This document shows, piece after piece, positions 1 through 8,763 of a DNA stretch of 64,000 bases (position 1 is the stretch's first letter; each line of letters opens with the position of its first letter). A program made the translations under genes and the position numbers. The notes under the pieces are model-generated. The model saw only the letters and a list, made by a program, of their open reading frames with translations, made no database searches and had not been told where the DNA came from. Source of the DNA: Paludibacteraceae bacterium (GTDB lineage: Bacteria > Bacteroidota > Bacteroidia > Bacteroidales > Paludibacteraceae); NCBI GenBank assembly GCA_017447875.1, contig JAFSMP010000042.1, positions 29,088 to 93,087 on the forward strand. The letters run 5' to 3'.

Positions 1-1845
1 ATAGACCGTGTTCTGCTGTTGACTATAGCGTTCACCGACATAGATGAAGGAGTAGTTGAATCCGTAATGGTCACCACGGCGGGCGGTCCATTCGAGACCC
101 AGCACCGCGCTACCGCTATGCCGCGGGATATAAGGGATCTGATCCTTGTAATAGGTGTCGTTCGGGTTGGTGACATCGATCGCGGTCTGGTAGGTATAGT
201 TCAAGCGGGTACGGAGCACGAAGCGCAAAGGCAGGTAGAACGACATATCCGCTTTGGCATCGACGCCGTTGATCTTGACGGTACCTAAGTTGAGCATCGT
301 CCAGCGAAACTGCTGTCCCTTCGGATAAGCGATGATCTTGTCGGTGACTCTATTGTAGTAGTACGAAGCCGAGAAACTCAGGTCATATTTCTTATCCGTC
401 TTACGGTAGGCCAGTTCAACGCTGTGTTGGCGGGCTAATTCCGGACGGAGGTCTGCATTACCTAAATCGGTGTAATAGAGATCATTGAAGGTCGGATAGC
501 GGTAACTCTGCTTGTAGAACGCGTTGAGACTGAGGTCGATCTTCGGATACGGCCGGAAGGAGACGAAAACACCGGGGGTGAATTTAGGTTTGGTGATTGG
601 TGATTGGTGATTGGTGATTTGGGTCATGAGTACGGACGCCTGGAGGCGCAGGTACTCTTGGACATTGAAGGCGGTAGCGGCGCTGAGCCAATGACTGTAG
701 CGGTCAAAATGCTCGACGGACTCGTCCAGGAGCAGGTTTTGTTTATCCAGCACATTGTACTGAAAATCATACGCCACGGACAGGTCCCACCAGTTGAAGA
801 CCTGTATCTTGTTGGCGAAAGAGAGGTAGGCTTCTTCCTGCAGGTACTCGTTATTCGACGGCAGCAGTTTGACGTCGTAGTTCTTGTAGTGGGTAAAGTC
901 GTTCGCCCATTTGGCGAGCAGACGGGTGCTCCAGCGGTTGAACCACTCGTCCTGCCATTCGGCTTGGACGAAGGTGTTGCGGTCCCAGAGTCGTTCACCG
1001 TTGCGCCACACGTTATTGACGATCGCGCCCGGTATACCACGTTCCGACCAGTAGTTATAGGCATGGATACGGAAGAAACCGGTGTTGCTGTAATAGTCGT
1101 GCAGACCCATCTCCACCCGCACGGCGTTCACGTCGCCGTTATGCCGCACAGCGGTGGTATCATACGCCGTCTCACCGTCCGGTAGCACACGCTTGTAGCG
1201 GAACTTATACTTACCGTTGGCGTACAGGTACTCGGCATCGAAAGTAAAAGAGAGGGTCTCGGACAGTTTGACATCAACGCCTATGTTCGGATTGGCCAAG
1301 CCGAAGGAACCGAAGCGCATTTGCGCGTGTACGTGCGTACGCTCGCCTGATTTAAAATAAGGTCTGCGGGTGGTGAGGTAAATATTTCCTGCGGCACCGA
1401 ACTCTCGTGCGGACTGGAAGATATCGGACTTCTGCCCATGGAAGAGCTGTATCTGCTCCATGTTATCGAGCGAGAAACGTCCCAGGTCCACCTGTCCGTT
1501 CTGGGCGTTTCCCAACTGGACACCGTTATAAAAGACGGCCGTATGCTGGCTACCCATCGAGCGGACGTTGATAGTCTTGATACCTCCTACTCCGCCGTAG
1601 TCCTTGAGTTGTACGCCTGCGAAATAGCGCAAGGCATCGGCTACGGAGAGGGCTGCCAGACGTTGCAGTTCTTCCCCTTTGAGCGTCTGCGGAACGATGA
1701 TGTCTTTGGTTAAGGCCCGCGCAGAAACCTCCACCTCTTCTATTTGGAAGAGGCGGTATAACGAGTCCTGCTCTGCTTCGTTGATCGCGAAGACAGTGCC
1801 TGCACAGAGTGCCAAAAACAGTATGAGTATGCTTCGTCTTTTCAT
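1..1845 (-). CDS. btuB: TonB-dependent receptor, BtuB-like (C-terminus beyond window)
   Basis: Outer-membrane receptor, probably for cobalamin or another corrinoid. 615 codons are visible and the frame stays open at position 1, so the end of the barrel is missing. An N-terminal signal peptide (MKRRSILILFLALCAGTVFA) is followed by a plug domain with the motif NVRSMGSQHTAVFYNGVQL, then many alternating aromatic/polar strands typical of a beta-barrel. The substrate call rests on the cobalamin riboswitch directly upstream, not on the protein alone. A loop near residue 410 carries a repeat-encoded peptide (ITNHQSPIT, positions 588-622). The ATG at 1845 is preferred because it starts the signal peptide and lies just after the riboswitch. 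The family is certain; the ligand is likely. Confidence 0.85.
   Translation of the reverse strand, partial: MKRRSILILFLALCAGTVFAINEAEQDSLYRLFQIEEVEVSARALTKDIIVPQTLKGEELQRLAALSVADALRYFAGVQLKDYGGVGGIKTINVRSMGSQHTAVFYNGVQLGNAQNGQVDLGRFSLDNMEQIQLFHGQKSDIFQSAREFGAAGNIYLTTRRPYFKSGERTHVHAQMRFGSFGLANPNIGVDVKLSETLSFTFDAEYLYANGKYKFRYKRVLPDGETAYDTTAVRHNGDVNAVRVEMGLHDYYSNTGFFRIHAYNYWSERGIPGAIVNNVWRNGERLWDRNTFVQAEWQDEWFNRWSTRLLAKWANDFTHYKNYDVKLLPSNNEYLQEEAYLSFANKIQVFNWWDLSVAYDFQYNVLDKQNLLLDESVEHFDRYSHWLSAATAFNVQEYLRLQASVLMTQITNHQSPITKPKFTPGVFVSFRPYPKIDLSLNAFYKQSYRYPTFNDLYYTDLGNADLRPELARQHSVELAYRKTDKKYDLSFSASYYYNRVTDKIIAYPKGQQFRWTMLNLGTVKINGVDAKADMSFYLPLRFVLRTRLNYTYQTAIDVTNPNDTYYKDQIPYIPRHSGSAVLGLEWTARRGDHYGFNYSFIYVGERYSQQQNTVY
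588..623. repeat. In-frame tandem repeat, word TGATTGGT
   Basis: Four copies of an 8-bp unit TGATTGGT, the last degenerate, lie inside the receptor gene without breaking its frame. On the coding strand they give ITNHQSPIT. The same word recurs in mnmE (33404-33442) and in the HAD phosphatase gene (34547-34573). Confidence 0.9.
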
Positions 1846-1850
1846 TGTTC

Positions 1851-1964
1851 GTCCTATAACCAGGAGGACTCATCAATCGTACAAAGAGGGAAGCGATCTG
1901 GCTTAGGTCGTGAGACCATCACAGTTGCCGGTCAGCCCGGGATTTGCACCCGTGTTCTCTTACC
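1851..1964 (-). promoter_or_regulatory. Cobalamin riboswitch
   Basis: Read on the minus strand, the segment holds the hallmarks of a cobalamin riboswitch in order: AAGAGAACACGGGTG, GCAAATCCCGGGCTGACC, GGCAACTGTGATGG, and a B12 box AAGCCAGATCGCTTCCC at about 1887-1904. A GTCCT/AGGAC hairpin (1851-1855 with 1865-1869) follows 6 nt before the btuB ATG and could be the expression platform that hides the start. The element begins within 2 nt of the upstream stop codon. No -7/-33 promoter is visible between them, so btuB may be read from the upstream operon or from a promoter inside the previous gene. Confidence 0.88.
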
Positions 1965-3443
1965 CTATTTGCGTGCGGGATCGGTCGTGAGATCGATGCC
2001 TAATTTCTTAAATGTTCTCCAATCTACTTCTTTGAGCATGACGGTCGAGTGCGCCTGGCAACCCTTGAGTTGCGGCAGCGTGTCGAGTGCCTTACGGCAG
2101 TTCTCGTCATGCAGCGACAGTACGGAAAGGGCTACGAGCACCTCGTCCGTATGCAGTCGCGGGTTTTGTCCATGCAGATAACTGATCTTCGTTTTCTGGA
2201 TGGGTTCGATGATATTCTCCGGAATCAGGCGCACCGCATGGTCGATGCCTGCCAGTTCCTTCATCGCGTTCAGTAACAGCGCCGCTGAAGAGCCGAGCAG
2301 TTGTCCGGCTTCGGCGGTGATGATCTTGCCGTTCGGCAGTTCGATAGCGGCTGCATGGGCAAAGGCTCCGTCATGCATGGCACCGGTAAGGGCGCGACGT
2401 TCCCGAGCAGCTACGGTGGTGCGGCGATACGCGGTGTTGATACCTACCTGCTGCTGCAAGAGGGCTAACTTCTTCACCTCCGCATCGTTGCACTTGCCGT
2501 TAGCCAGATGGCACAGCGCCTGAAAATAACGCCGTATGATCTCCTGCTTGCTGGCTTCCCGTACAGCATCGTCATCGCTGATGCAGAAACCCACCATGTT
2601 CACGCCCATGTCGGTAGGTGAATGGTACGGACTCTTGCCGTAAATCGAAGTGAACAGTGCATCCAGCACCGGGTATATCTCGATATCGCGGTTATAGTTG
2701 ACAGCCGTCTTACCGGTAGCTTCCAGATGGAAGGGATCGATCATATTGACGTCATTGAGGTCTGCCGTAGCGGCTTCGTAGGCTACGTTGAGCGGATGCT
2801 TGAGCGGCAGGTTCCACACCGGGAAAGTCTCGAACTTGGCGTAGCCGGCTTCCTTGCCCCGTGCATGCTCGTTGTACAGCTGACTCAGACAAACCGCCAT
2901 CTTACCGCTACCGGGACCCGGAGCCGTGACGACAACGAGCGGACGCTTGGTCTCGATATAATCATTGCGTCCGAAGCCGTCTTCCGAAGCGATCAGGTCC
3001 ACGTTATGCGGGTAGCCCTCGATGGTATAATGGTAATACACGCGTATGTCCTTACGCTCCAGACGTTGGCGATAGGCATCCGCCGAACGTTGGCCGGAAT
3101 AGTGGGTGATCACCACCGAAGAAACCAGGAATCCGCGTTTAGCAAACTCTTCGCGCAAGCGCAGCACGTCTTCGTCATAGGTGATACCCAAGTCCTGGCG
3201 GATCTTATTGCGCTCGATATCGAGGGCGGAGATGACGATGACGATCTCCAAGGAGTCACGCAGTTGGGTAAGCATCTGCAGCTTACTGTCCGGCATGAAA
3301 CCCGGCAGCACCCTACTCGCGTGCAGATCATCGAAGAGCTTACCGCCTAACTCAAGGTACAGCTTGTTACCAAACTGCGCAATGCGTTCGCGGATGTGCT
3401 CCGACTGAATGCGGATATATTTGTCGTTATCAAAAGGAGTCAT
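1965..3443 (-). CDS. DUF1846 family protein
   Basis: A 492-residue cytoplasmic protein of the DUF1846 family, found across Firmicutes and Bacteroidota and with no settled function. A glycine-rich P-loop-like motif, APGPGSGKMA, lies at about 174-183, after a Rossmann-like N-terminal half (EIVIVISALDIERNKI). There is no signal peptide. The gene is last in the polysaccharide operon, 18 bp after the tyrosine kinase gene; the gap is a 7-bp-period repeat. Whether it serves polysaccharide export or only shares transcription cannot be told. Length and motifs match the family well. Confidence 0.85.
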   Translation of the reverse strand: MTPFDNDKYIRIQSEHIRERIAQFGNKLYLELGGKLFDDLHASRVLPGFMPDSKLQMLTQLRDSLEIVIVISALDIERNKIRQDLGITYDEDVLRLREEFAKRGFLVSSVVITHYSGQRSADAYRQRLERKDIRVYYHYTIEGYPHNVDLIASEDGFGRNDYIETKRPLVVVTAPGPGSGKMAVCLSQLYNEHARGKEAGYAKFETFPVWNLPLKHPLNVAYEAATADLNDVNMIDPFHLEATGKTAVNYNRDIEIYPVLDALFTSIYGKSPYHSPTDMGVNMVGFCISDDDAVREASKQEIIRRYFQALCHLANGKCNDAEVKKLALLQQQVGINTAYRRTTVAARERRALTGAMHDGAFAHAAAIELPNGKIITAEAGQLLGSSAALLLNAMKELAGIDHAVRLIPENIIEPIQKTKISYLHGQNPRLHTDEVLVALSVLSLHDENCRKALDTLPQLKGCQAHSTVMLKEVDWRTFKKLGIDLTTDPARK

Positions 3444-3473
3444 ACCTTTAACCTATAACCTTTAACCTTTATT
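3444..3473. repeat. Tandem repeat, word CCTTTAA (period 7)
   Basis: About four units of ACCTTTA/ACCTATA fill the gap between the kinase gene and the DUF1846 gene and run into the last codons of the kinase gene. Confidence 0.8.
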
Positions 3474-6116
3474 CTCTGTGTTCTGCTTTGCATCCTCATC
3501 ATCCTCGTCATGATGGTAATAGTAATACGAGCGGTAGGCCTTATCTTCCTTGACGAACTTACCGTACAGCTTGCCGTACAGTTTACCATAACGGGAAGCA
3601 TTGCGGTTGCTGTTGCCGTAGCCGTAACCGTATCCGCCGTATCCGCCATAACCGAGGTGACCGTAACCGTAACCGCCGTAACCGCCGTAACCGTATCCGT
3701 AACCGGAACCGTACGAGTGACGACCTTCGGTCGGGATATCCGAGAGGACGATCTGAACCTTCTCCGGATTCTCCACTACTTGCGTCATCTGCTCCAGAGT
3801 CTGCTTGCAGAACGACTTATTGGTCTGCATACAACGGATGATGAACAAGCACATATCGCTTTGCTCGATGATAGCATACGCATCCGGAACCAGTCCGATA
3901 GGCGATGTATCGATGACGATATAGTCGTAACTCTCGCGTAAGGTCTTGAGCGTGTTGGCCAACTTATCCGAGTGCACCAGTTCGCCCGGGTTTGGCGGGA
4001 TCGTACCGGCACGCAAGAAGTCGAAACCGAAAGGCGTATCCGTCATCTGAATCTCTTCCAGTTCGCAGTCTCCGATCAAGTAGTTCGACATACCGTTGCC
4101 GGTCTCCAGACCTAACTTGGTGTGGATGTTCGGTTTACGAAGGTCAAGGTCGATCAGAAGGGTCTTCTTACCGGTCATCGCGTAGAGCGATGCGAGGTTG
4201 GTAGAGAGGAAAGTCTTACCGTCACCGGACTCGGTGGAGGTGACGCAGATGACCATCTTCTCTTTGCGTCGCAGCACGAACTCGATACGGGTTCGGATCG
4301 CACGAAGCATCTCCGCATAACTGGATCGAGGTGAAGCCCGCACGAGTGTCGGATTCTGGTTACGCGCATGACGCAGCGTACCGATCAGGCGGAAGAATTT
4401 GAGTTTGACTACATCCTTCGGACTACGGATCTTATTATTGAGTAACTCACTTAAGATGATGAGTACCAGCGGAATAAGGAAACCGATAACGAGATAGGTC
4501 GTCGTGGTTTTCGATTTCGCCTTGGCATTCATGATGGCCTGCACACGTGCCTTATCCATGATCGAGTTATCCGGCGTGTTGGAGGCTTTCTGGATCTCCG
4601 CCTCGGCGCGTTTCTGCAAGAAGAAGGTGTAGTAGTTATCGTCGATACGGTAGTTACGCTCGATCGCCACCATCTGCAGTTCTTTCTCCGGCAGGGTCTT
4701 GATCATCTCCTCCACCTCGTTATTACGCCGCTTGAGGTCCGCTTTCTCAATCTCGAGCGATGCCTTCATCGTGGTCACCACCTCTTCGATCGCCGCCTTG
4801 ACATTCTCCATATCCTTGGTGTACTTGGCGTAATAGACGTTCTTCTCGGTCAACTCACCGCGTTGAATACGCAGGTCATTGAGTTGCTGCACCAGTCCGA
4901 CCAACATCGGTTCGCTCACGCCCATCGTCGCCGGAGCGATGACGGCGTCGTTCTCAATATTCGTATGGACGTAGTTGATGAGGTAATCGAAATAGGTCTC
5001 TTTCAAACGAAGCTCCATAGCTTGCTGGTCGTATTCGGAGATAAGACTCATGAGCTGACCGGCATAAGAGTTGACATCGACGAACTTATTCTCCTGACGG
5101 AAATCGGTCATCGCGCCTTCGCTCACCTGCAATGAAGCCTGCAGGCTCTCCAGCTGCTGGTTGATGAACTTGATCGAGTTCTCTGCCACCTCATTCTTCT
5201 GCTCCAGGTTCTGCAACAGGTAGATCTTAGCAAGCATATCGAGGAACTCACAGTCGCGTTGCGGTGTCTCGCTGACCATCGAAAGGGCAAGCACCGTCGA
5301 TCCTTCCCGCACAAACGACAGTTGCAGACGACTCATGAACTCATTGACGAGCGACTCATGGTCACGGAAGCGGAAATAGACCTTACCGGAGTTCATCATA
5401 AACTCCGTCGGCCATATCTTGATATCGAACAGGCTGCAGGAGATGGGTTCGCCGTACCGCGCGTGGATATCCACGGGTTGCGACTCATCGGTGGACGAGA
5501 TCTGAACCGATCCGTCCGGCAGGAAATTCAGTTGGTACAGAATACCGTATGCCCGGGCATCCAGACGCGTGTACTCGACCACGATCGGTGTCTGACGGAA
5601 GAGCTGACGGGTCTTGAATCGTCCCTGCGTGATATACTCCACGTTAAAGAACGGCAAGGAGTCGACCACGCGGCTCGTCAGGTCGTACGAACCGAGCATG
5701 ATCATCTGGTTATTGACGTTCTTGTAACCGGCGTCCACACCGAAACCCTGCATCAGCGCCAAGCTGGCACCGCCGTAACCGGTGTTCTCCTTGATGACCA
5801 ACGAACCCTGCGACAGGTAGGTCGGCATCCAACGACGGTTCTTGAGCATCGCCAGACCTAAAGAGATCGCCAAGGCAATGACGAACAGATACCAGTAATG
5901 CAGGAAAGTGAATAACCACTCTACCGGGTTGAAATTCAGAGATCCATCCTCATCATCTCCACCCTGCTGTTGCTGCGGATCCTGCATGTAATACTGCTGA
6001 TTACCACCCGGTTGGTAGTAGTTATTCGCTCCGGGCTGGTAGTACTGGTTGTTTCCTCCGGGTTGGTAATAATGATTATTACCTCCCGGTGTGTAATATT
6101 GTTGATTATCGTTCAT
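3462..6116 (-). CDS. Wzc-type polysaccharide co-polymerase / BY-kinase
   Basis: Inner-membrane protein that would control chain length and export of a polysaccharide and phosphorylate its own tyrosines. Order: a low-complexity N-terminus (residues 2-57) made of NNxYYQPGG-like repeats rich in Asn, Gln, Tyr and Gly; a first membrane segment at about 67-91; the Wzz-type periplasmic domain with coiled coils; a second membrane segment at about 537-560; and a cytoplasmic kinase with Walker A SGDGKTFLSTN (about 629-640), Walker A' LLIDLDLRKP (about 655) and Walker B YIVIDTSP (about 733). The C-terminus from about 798 is dominated by YGYGGYGG-type repeats and ends YRSYYYYHHDEDDEDAKQ. Tyrosine clusters are normal at the end of BY-kinases, but the length here and the N-terminal partner are unusual. 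It lies 5 bp downstream of a Wza-like gene. Confidence 0.93.
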   Translation of the reverse strand: MNDNQQYYTPGGNNHYYQPGGNNQYYQPGANNYYQPGGNQQYYMQDPQQQQGGDDEDGSLNFNPVEWLFTFLHYWYLFVIALAISLGLAMLKNRRWMPTYLSQGSLVIKENTGYGGASLALMQGFGVDAGYKNVNNQMIMLGSYDLTSRVVDSLPFFNVEYITQGRFKTRQLFRQTPIVVEYTRLDARAYGILYQLNFLPDGSVQISSTDESQPVDIHARYGEPISCSLFDIKIWPTEFMMNSGKVYFRFRDHESLVNEFMSRLQLSFVREGSTVLALSMVSETPQRDCEFLDMLAKIYLLQNLEQKNEVAENSIKFINQQLESLQASLQVSEGAMTDFRQENKFVDVNSYAGQLMSLISEYDQQAMELRLKETYFDYLINYVHTNIENDAVIAPATMGVSEPMLVGLVQQLNDLRIQRGELTEKNVYYAKYTKDMENVKAAIEEVVTTMKASLEIEKADLKRRNNEVEEMIKTLPEKELQMVAIERNYRIDDNYYTFFLQKRAEAEIQKASNTPDNSIMDKARVQAIMNAKAKSKTTTTYLVIGFLIPLVLIILSELLNNKIRSPKDVVKLKFFRLIGTLRHARNQNPTLVRASPRSSYAEMLRAIRTRIEFVLRRKEKMVICVTSTESGDGKTFLSTNLASLYAMTGKKTLLIDLDLRKPNIHTKLGLETGNGMSNYLIGDCELEEIQMTDTPFGFDFLRAGTIPPNPGELVHSDKLANTLKTLRESYDYIVIDTSPIGLVPDAYAIIEQSDMCLFIIRCMQTNKSFCKQTLEQMTQVVENPEKVQIVLSDIPTEGRHSYGSGYGYGYGGYGGYGYGHLGYGGYGGYGYGYGNSNRNASRYGKLYGKLYGKFVKEDKAYRSYYYYHHDEDDEDAKQNTENKG

Positions 6117-6121
6117 ATCGT

Positions 6122-6892
6122 TTATTTATATACGTACGCTACATAGTTGAGAACCGTGGTGAGTAATGCCACCGAGCTGGTGATCAGACCCGTGAAAGCC
6201 GAGTAGTTCGGTACGGTATAGAAACTGTTCTTCGTACGGGCTACATAGATCACATCGTTCGGATAGACGTAGTAATATTTCGAGTCGATGATGCTGTTGG
6301 TACGCATATCGAACTCAAGGATCTCGGGTTCCTGACCGTTGTCTCTCGGACGAATGATACGGATATGACGGCGGTCACCGCTGTTCATCACATCGCCGGT
6401 CATCGCCAGCGCCTGGAAGATATTCATCTTCTCCTTGTAGATATAATACTGTCCCGAGTGGGCATCACCGATGACGGAGAAATACTTGTTGTACAGCACC
6501 AGTTTGACATCGGCATCCGGGATGATCTCGCGGAACGCAGCACATAAGGCGTCCTGTGCCTCTACCTCCGTCAGGCCTTGAATCTTCAACGGCCGCAAGA
6601 AAGGTAACTCGATCGTTCCGTCCGAATGAACACGATAGGAATTGGCATACTGACCGCTGGAGATATTGTTGTTCGTACCCAGCATCTTCGTGTAGGTCTC
6701 GTCCATCGTCACCAGACGATAGATGATCTCATCGTTGATGCGGATGCGGTAAGGCTCATACGCTACGCTGTCGTATACCGGTAACTTGTTGCTCTTGGTC
6801 GGTTCTTGCAGATAGCCGATCACGCGATGACTGTAACAACTGCTCATCATTACGGCTACCAGGCCCAATAGTATGATAGATATCTTTCTCAT
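6122..6892 (-). CDS. Wza-like polysaccharide export lipoprotein (second copy)
   Basis: Outer-membrane polysaccharide export protein of 256 residues. A lipoprotein signal (MRKISIILLGLVAVMMSSC) is followed by the Poly_export domain (YRIRINDEIIYRL), then an SLBB-type domain and a C-terminal hydrophobic stretch (YSAFTGLITSSVALLTTVL) that could be the outer-membrane anchor. It shares motifs with the next gene upstream, such as VMNSGDRRHIRI against LGEFNSRKEIKL and a YYY..PNDVIYV block, so the two look like tandem paralogues. Its start overlaps the upstream stop by 4 bp, which implies translational coupling. Confidence 0.9.
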   Translation of the reverse strand: MRKISIILLGLVAVMMSSCYSHRVIGYLQEPTKSNKLPVYDSVAYEPYRIRINDEIIYRLVTMDETYTKMLGTNNNISSGQYANSYRVHSDGTIELPFLRPLKIQGLTEVEAQDALCAAFREIIPDADVKLVLYNKYFSVIGDAHSGQYYIYKEKMNIFQALAMTGDVMNSGDRRHIRIIRPRDNGQEPEILEFDMRTNSIIDSKYYYVYPNDVIYVARTKNSFYTVPNYSAFTGLITSSVALLTTVLNYVAYVYK

Positions 6893-7743
6893 TTCTTGTC
6901 CTTTCCGTAATATTTGTTCACATGATTGATACCAGTCTGCACGATGGTGTAGATGAAGACACCGAAGGAGATGGTAGCCGCCGTCACGCCGATGGCTGTC
7001 GTCACGTGGTTGATACCGAAGCTATATCCCGGTATCTGACGGATATAGATGATATCATTCGGTTCGATATAGTAATACTCCGAATTGACGATATCTTCCG
7101 AGCGGGCATCGAAGGTCTTGATGGTCGTTACGCCGTTCTTCTCGCGCACCAGTTTGATCTCCTTACGGCTGTTGAACTCTCCCAAGTCTCCGGCCATAGC
7201 CAGGGCCTCGAAGATGGTCATCTTCTCCTTGTTGATCATATACCGGCCGCTCTGCGCACCGATGATGGAGAACGAGCGGTTCACGATATTCACCTCCACG
7301 GAGACACTGCTGTATCCGGGTATCTCCTGCACGAGGGTCTTGAGCTGATCCTCCAGCAGGTACTTCACCTCCCGTGTGGTCTTGCCCTGCACGAACACTT
7401 TGCCGATGGTCGGGAAATTGATCATTCCTTCTTCGTCCACCAGATAGGTATAGAGGTCATAACTGCCGTACGTACCTCCTTGCTGCATCTGCTGACGCAT
7501 CTGCGAGGCATTCGTTCCGCCTGCATTGTACATCCGCATCACCTCTTCGTTGAGCGAATAAACATAGACATACAGTCGGTCGCCGATTCGCAGCACATAA
7601 TCCTCAAAACTGAGGGTGTCTGCATAACTCGGTATCTGCTTGTCCGGCTTTTGCATATAGTTCACTTTACGCGAGGTCACGCAGGACGCCAACGCAAAGC
7701 CTACTATTGTAAGGAATAATATATTCCGAAGCTTTAAAATCAT
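6889..7743 (-). CDS. Wza-like polysaccharide export lipoprotein (first copy)
   Basis: A 284-residue lipoprotein of the polysaccharide export family. The lipobox FALASC sits at the end of a short signal peptide. The Poly_export domain (YVLRIGDRLYVYVYSLNEEVMRMY) and SLBB-like region follow, then a hydrophobic C-terminus (VTAATISFGVFIYTIVQTGI). Together with the second copy and the kinase it forms the export core of a Wza/Wzc-type system. No glycosyltransferase, flippase or polymerase is nearby, so the sugar-building genes must be elsewhere. A 7-bp-period repeat separates it from the upstream dehydrogenase gene. Confidence 0.9.
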   Translation of the reverse strand: MILKLRNILFLTIVGFALASCVTSRKVNYMQKPDKQIPSYADTLSFEDYVLRIGDRLYVYVYSLNEEVMRMYNAGGTNASQMRQQMQQGGTYGSYDLYTYLVDEEGMINFPTIGKVFVQGKTTREVKYLLEDQLKTLVQEIPGYSSVSVEVNIVNRSFSIIGAQSGRYMINKEKMTIFEALAMAGDLGEFNSRKEIKLVREKNGVTTIKTFDARSEDIVNSEYYYIEPNDIIYIRQIPGYSFGINHVTTAIGVTAATISFGVFIYTIVQTGINHVNKYYGKDKK

Positions 7744-7770
7744 AAATCTTAAATCTTAAATTTTAAATAC
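7743..7770. repeat. Tandem repeat, word AAATCTT (period 7)
   Basis: Three units AAATCTT/AAATCTT/AAATTTT lie in the 36-bp gap between the dehydrogenase and the first export lipoprotein. Confidence 0.75.
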
Positions 7771-7779
7771 GATGATTCA

Positions 7780-8763
7780 TCATCGTCTCTCGTCCCAACC
7801 GAAGGGATGTTTTGCTAAGGGTAATTTCGCTAAGGGATGATATTCTCCTACCAAGCCGATGGGTTCGCTATGACGGATCTGCGCCACCGTCTCGATGCAC
7901 GGACGCGCCTCCGAGATACGGAAACCGTTACCCGCCAGGATCTGCTTGTAACTCTCCGTATGCAGCTCCGTGAAGCCTGCGCTGAACTCAAACTCCTCGC
8001 CATCGATACTCAAGGTACGGAAGGTGCGTTTCTCGCCCTGCACCGCATTGGCCGGCAGACACTCGGCATTTATACTAAGGAAATAGCGCACGCGCGCGCG
8101 CTCAAGTTCGAGGTAACCCGCCACGCGGTCAAAAGACATCACGTGAACTATATTTCGCTTCACAGAACCGAAGATCCACTGGAGCATGTCGTAGAAATGC
8201 ACGCCGATATTCGTTGCTATACCTCCGGACTTATGCACATCGCCTTTCCAGGACGAATAATACCACTTGCCGCGGCTGGTGATATAGGTCAGATCCACGT
8301 CGTAGATCTTGTCTTTCGGTCCGGCTTCCACTTTCTGTTTCAGCGCACGGATCTTATCGTGCAGACGCAGCTGCAGGATCGTGTACGCCTTATGTCCCGT
8401 CTCGGCTTCCAGTTCTACGAGGTTATCAATGTTATAGGGGTTGAGCACCAGCGGTTTCTCACAGATCACATCGCATCCCAGACGCAGACCGTAACGGATG
8501 AACGCGTCATGCGTGTAGTTAGGCGTACAAATCGACATCCAACTGAGCGGATTGTTTGTACGCATCTGCTTGGAGCAAAAACGGTCGAACTGCTCATTCT
8601 CCGTGAAGAACGAACAGTCCGGGAAGGACGAGTCCAATCGTCCCACACTGTCAAACTTATCATACGCCACGAGCAGGTTATTGCCCGTCTCTGCTATCGC
8701 TTTGATATGTCGCGGCGCTATGTATCCGGCCGCACCGATCAATGCAAAATTTTGTTTACTCAT
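7780..8763 (-). CDS. Gfo/Idh/MocA oxidoreductase, WlbA/WbpB-like
   Basis: A 327-residue NAD-dependent sugar dehydrogenase. The N-terminus LIGAAGYIAPRHIKAI (residues 8-23) closely fits the WlbA/WbpB group, which oxidises UDP-N-acetylglucosamine-derived uronates on the way to diacetamido-uronic acids for surface glycans. The conserved EKP motif (CEKPL, about 101-105) and GGIATNIGVHFYDML (about 180-194) are present. The ATG at 8763 is chosen because the family motif begins there; in-frame codons further upstream lie inside the previous gene. Stop and start overlap by one base with the upstream deacetylase-like gene. The exact substrate is inferred. Confidence 0.88.
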   Translation of the reverse strand: MSKQNFALIGAAGYIAPRHIKAIAETGNNLLVAYDKFDSVGRLDSSFPDCSFFTENEQFDRFCSKQMRTNNPLSWMSICTPNYTHDAFIRYGLRLGCDVICEKPLVLNPYNIDNLVELEAETGHKAYTILQLRLHDKIRALKQKVEAGPKDKIYDVDLTYITSRGKWYYSSWKGDVHKSGGIATNIGVHFYDMLQWIFGSVKRNIVHVMSFDRVAGYLELERARVRYFLSINAECLPANAVQGEKRTFRTLSIDGEEFEFSAGFTELHTESYKQILAGNGFRISEARPCIETVAQIRHSEPIGLVGEYHPLAKLPLAKHPFGWDERR

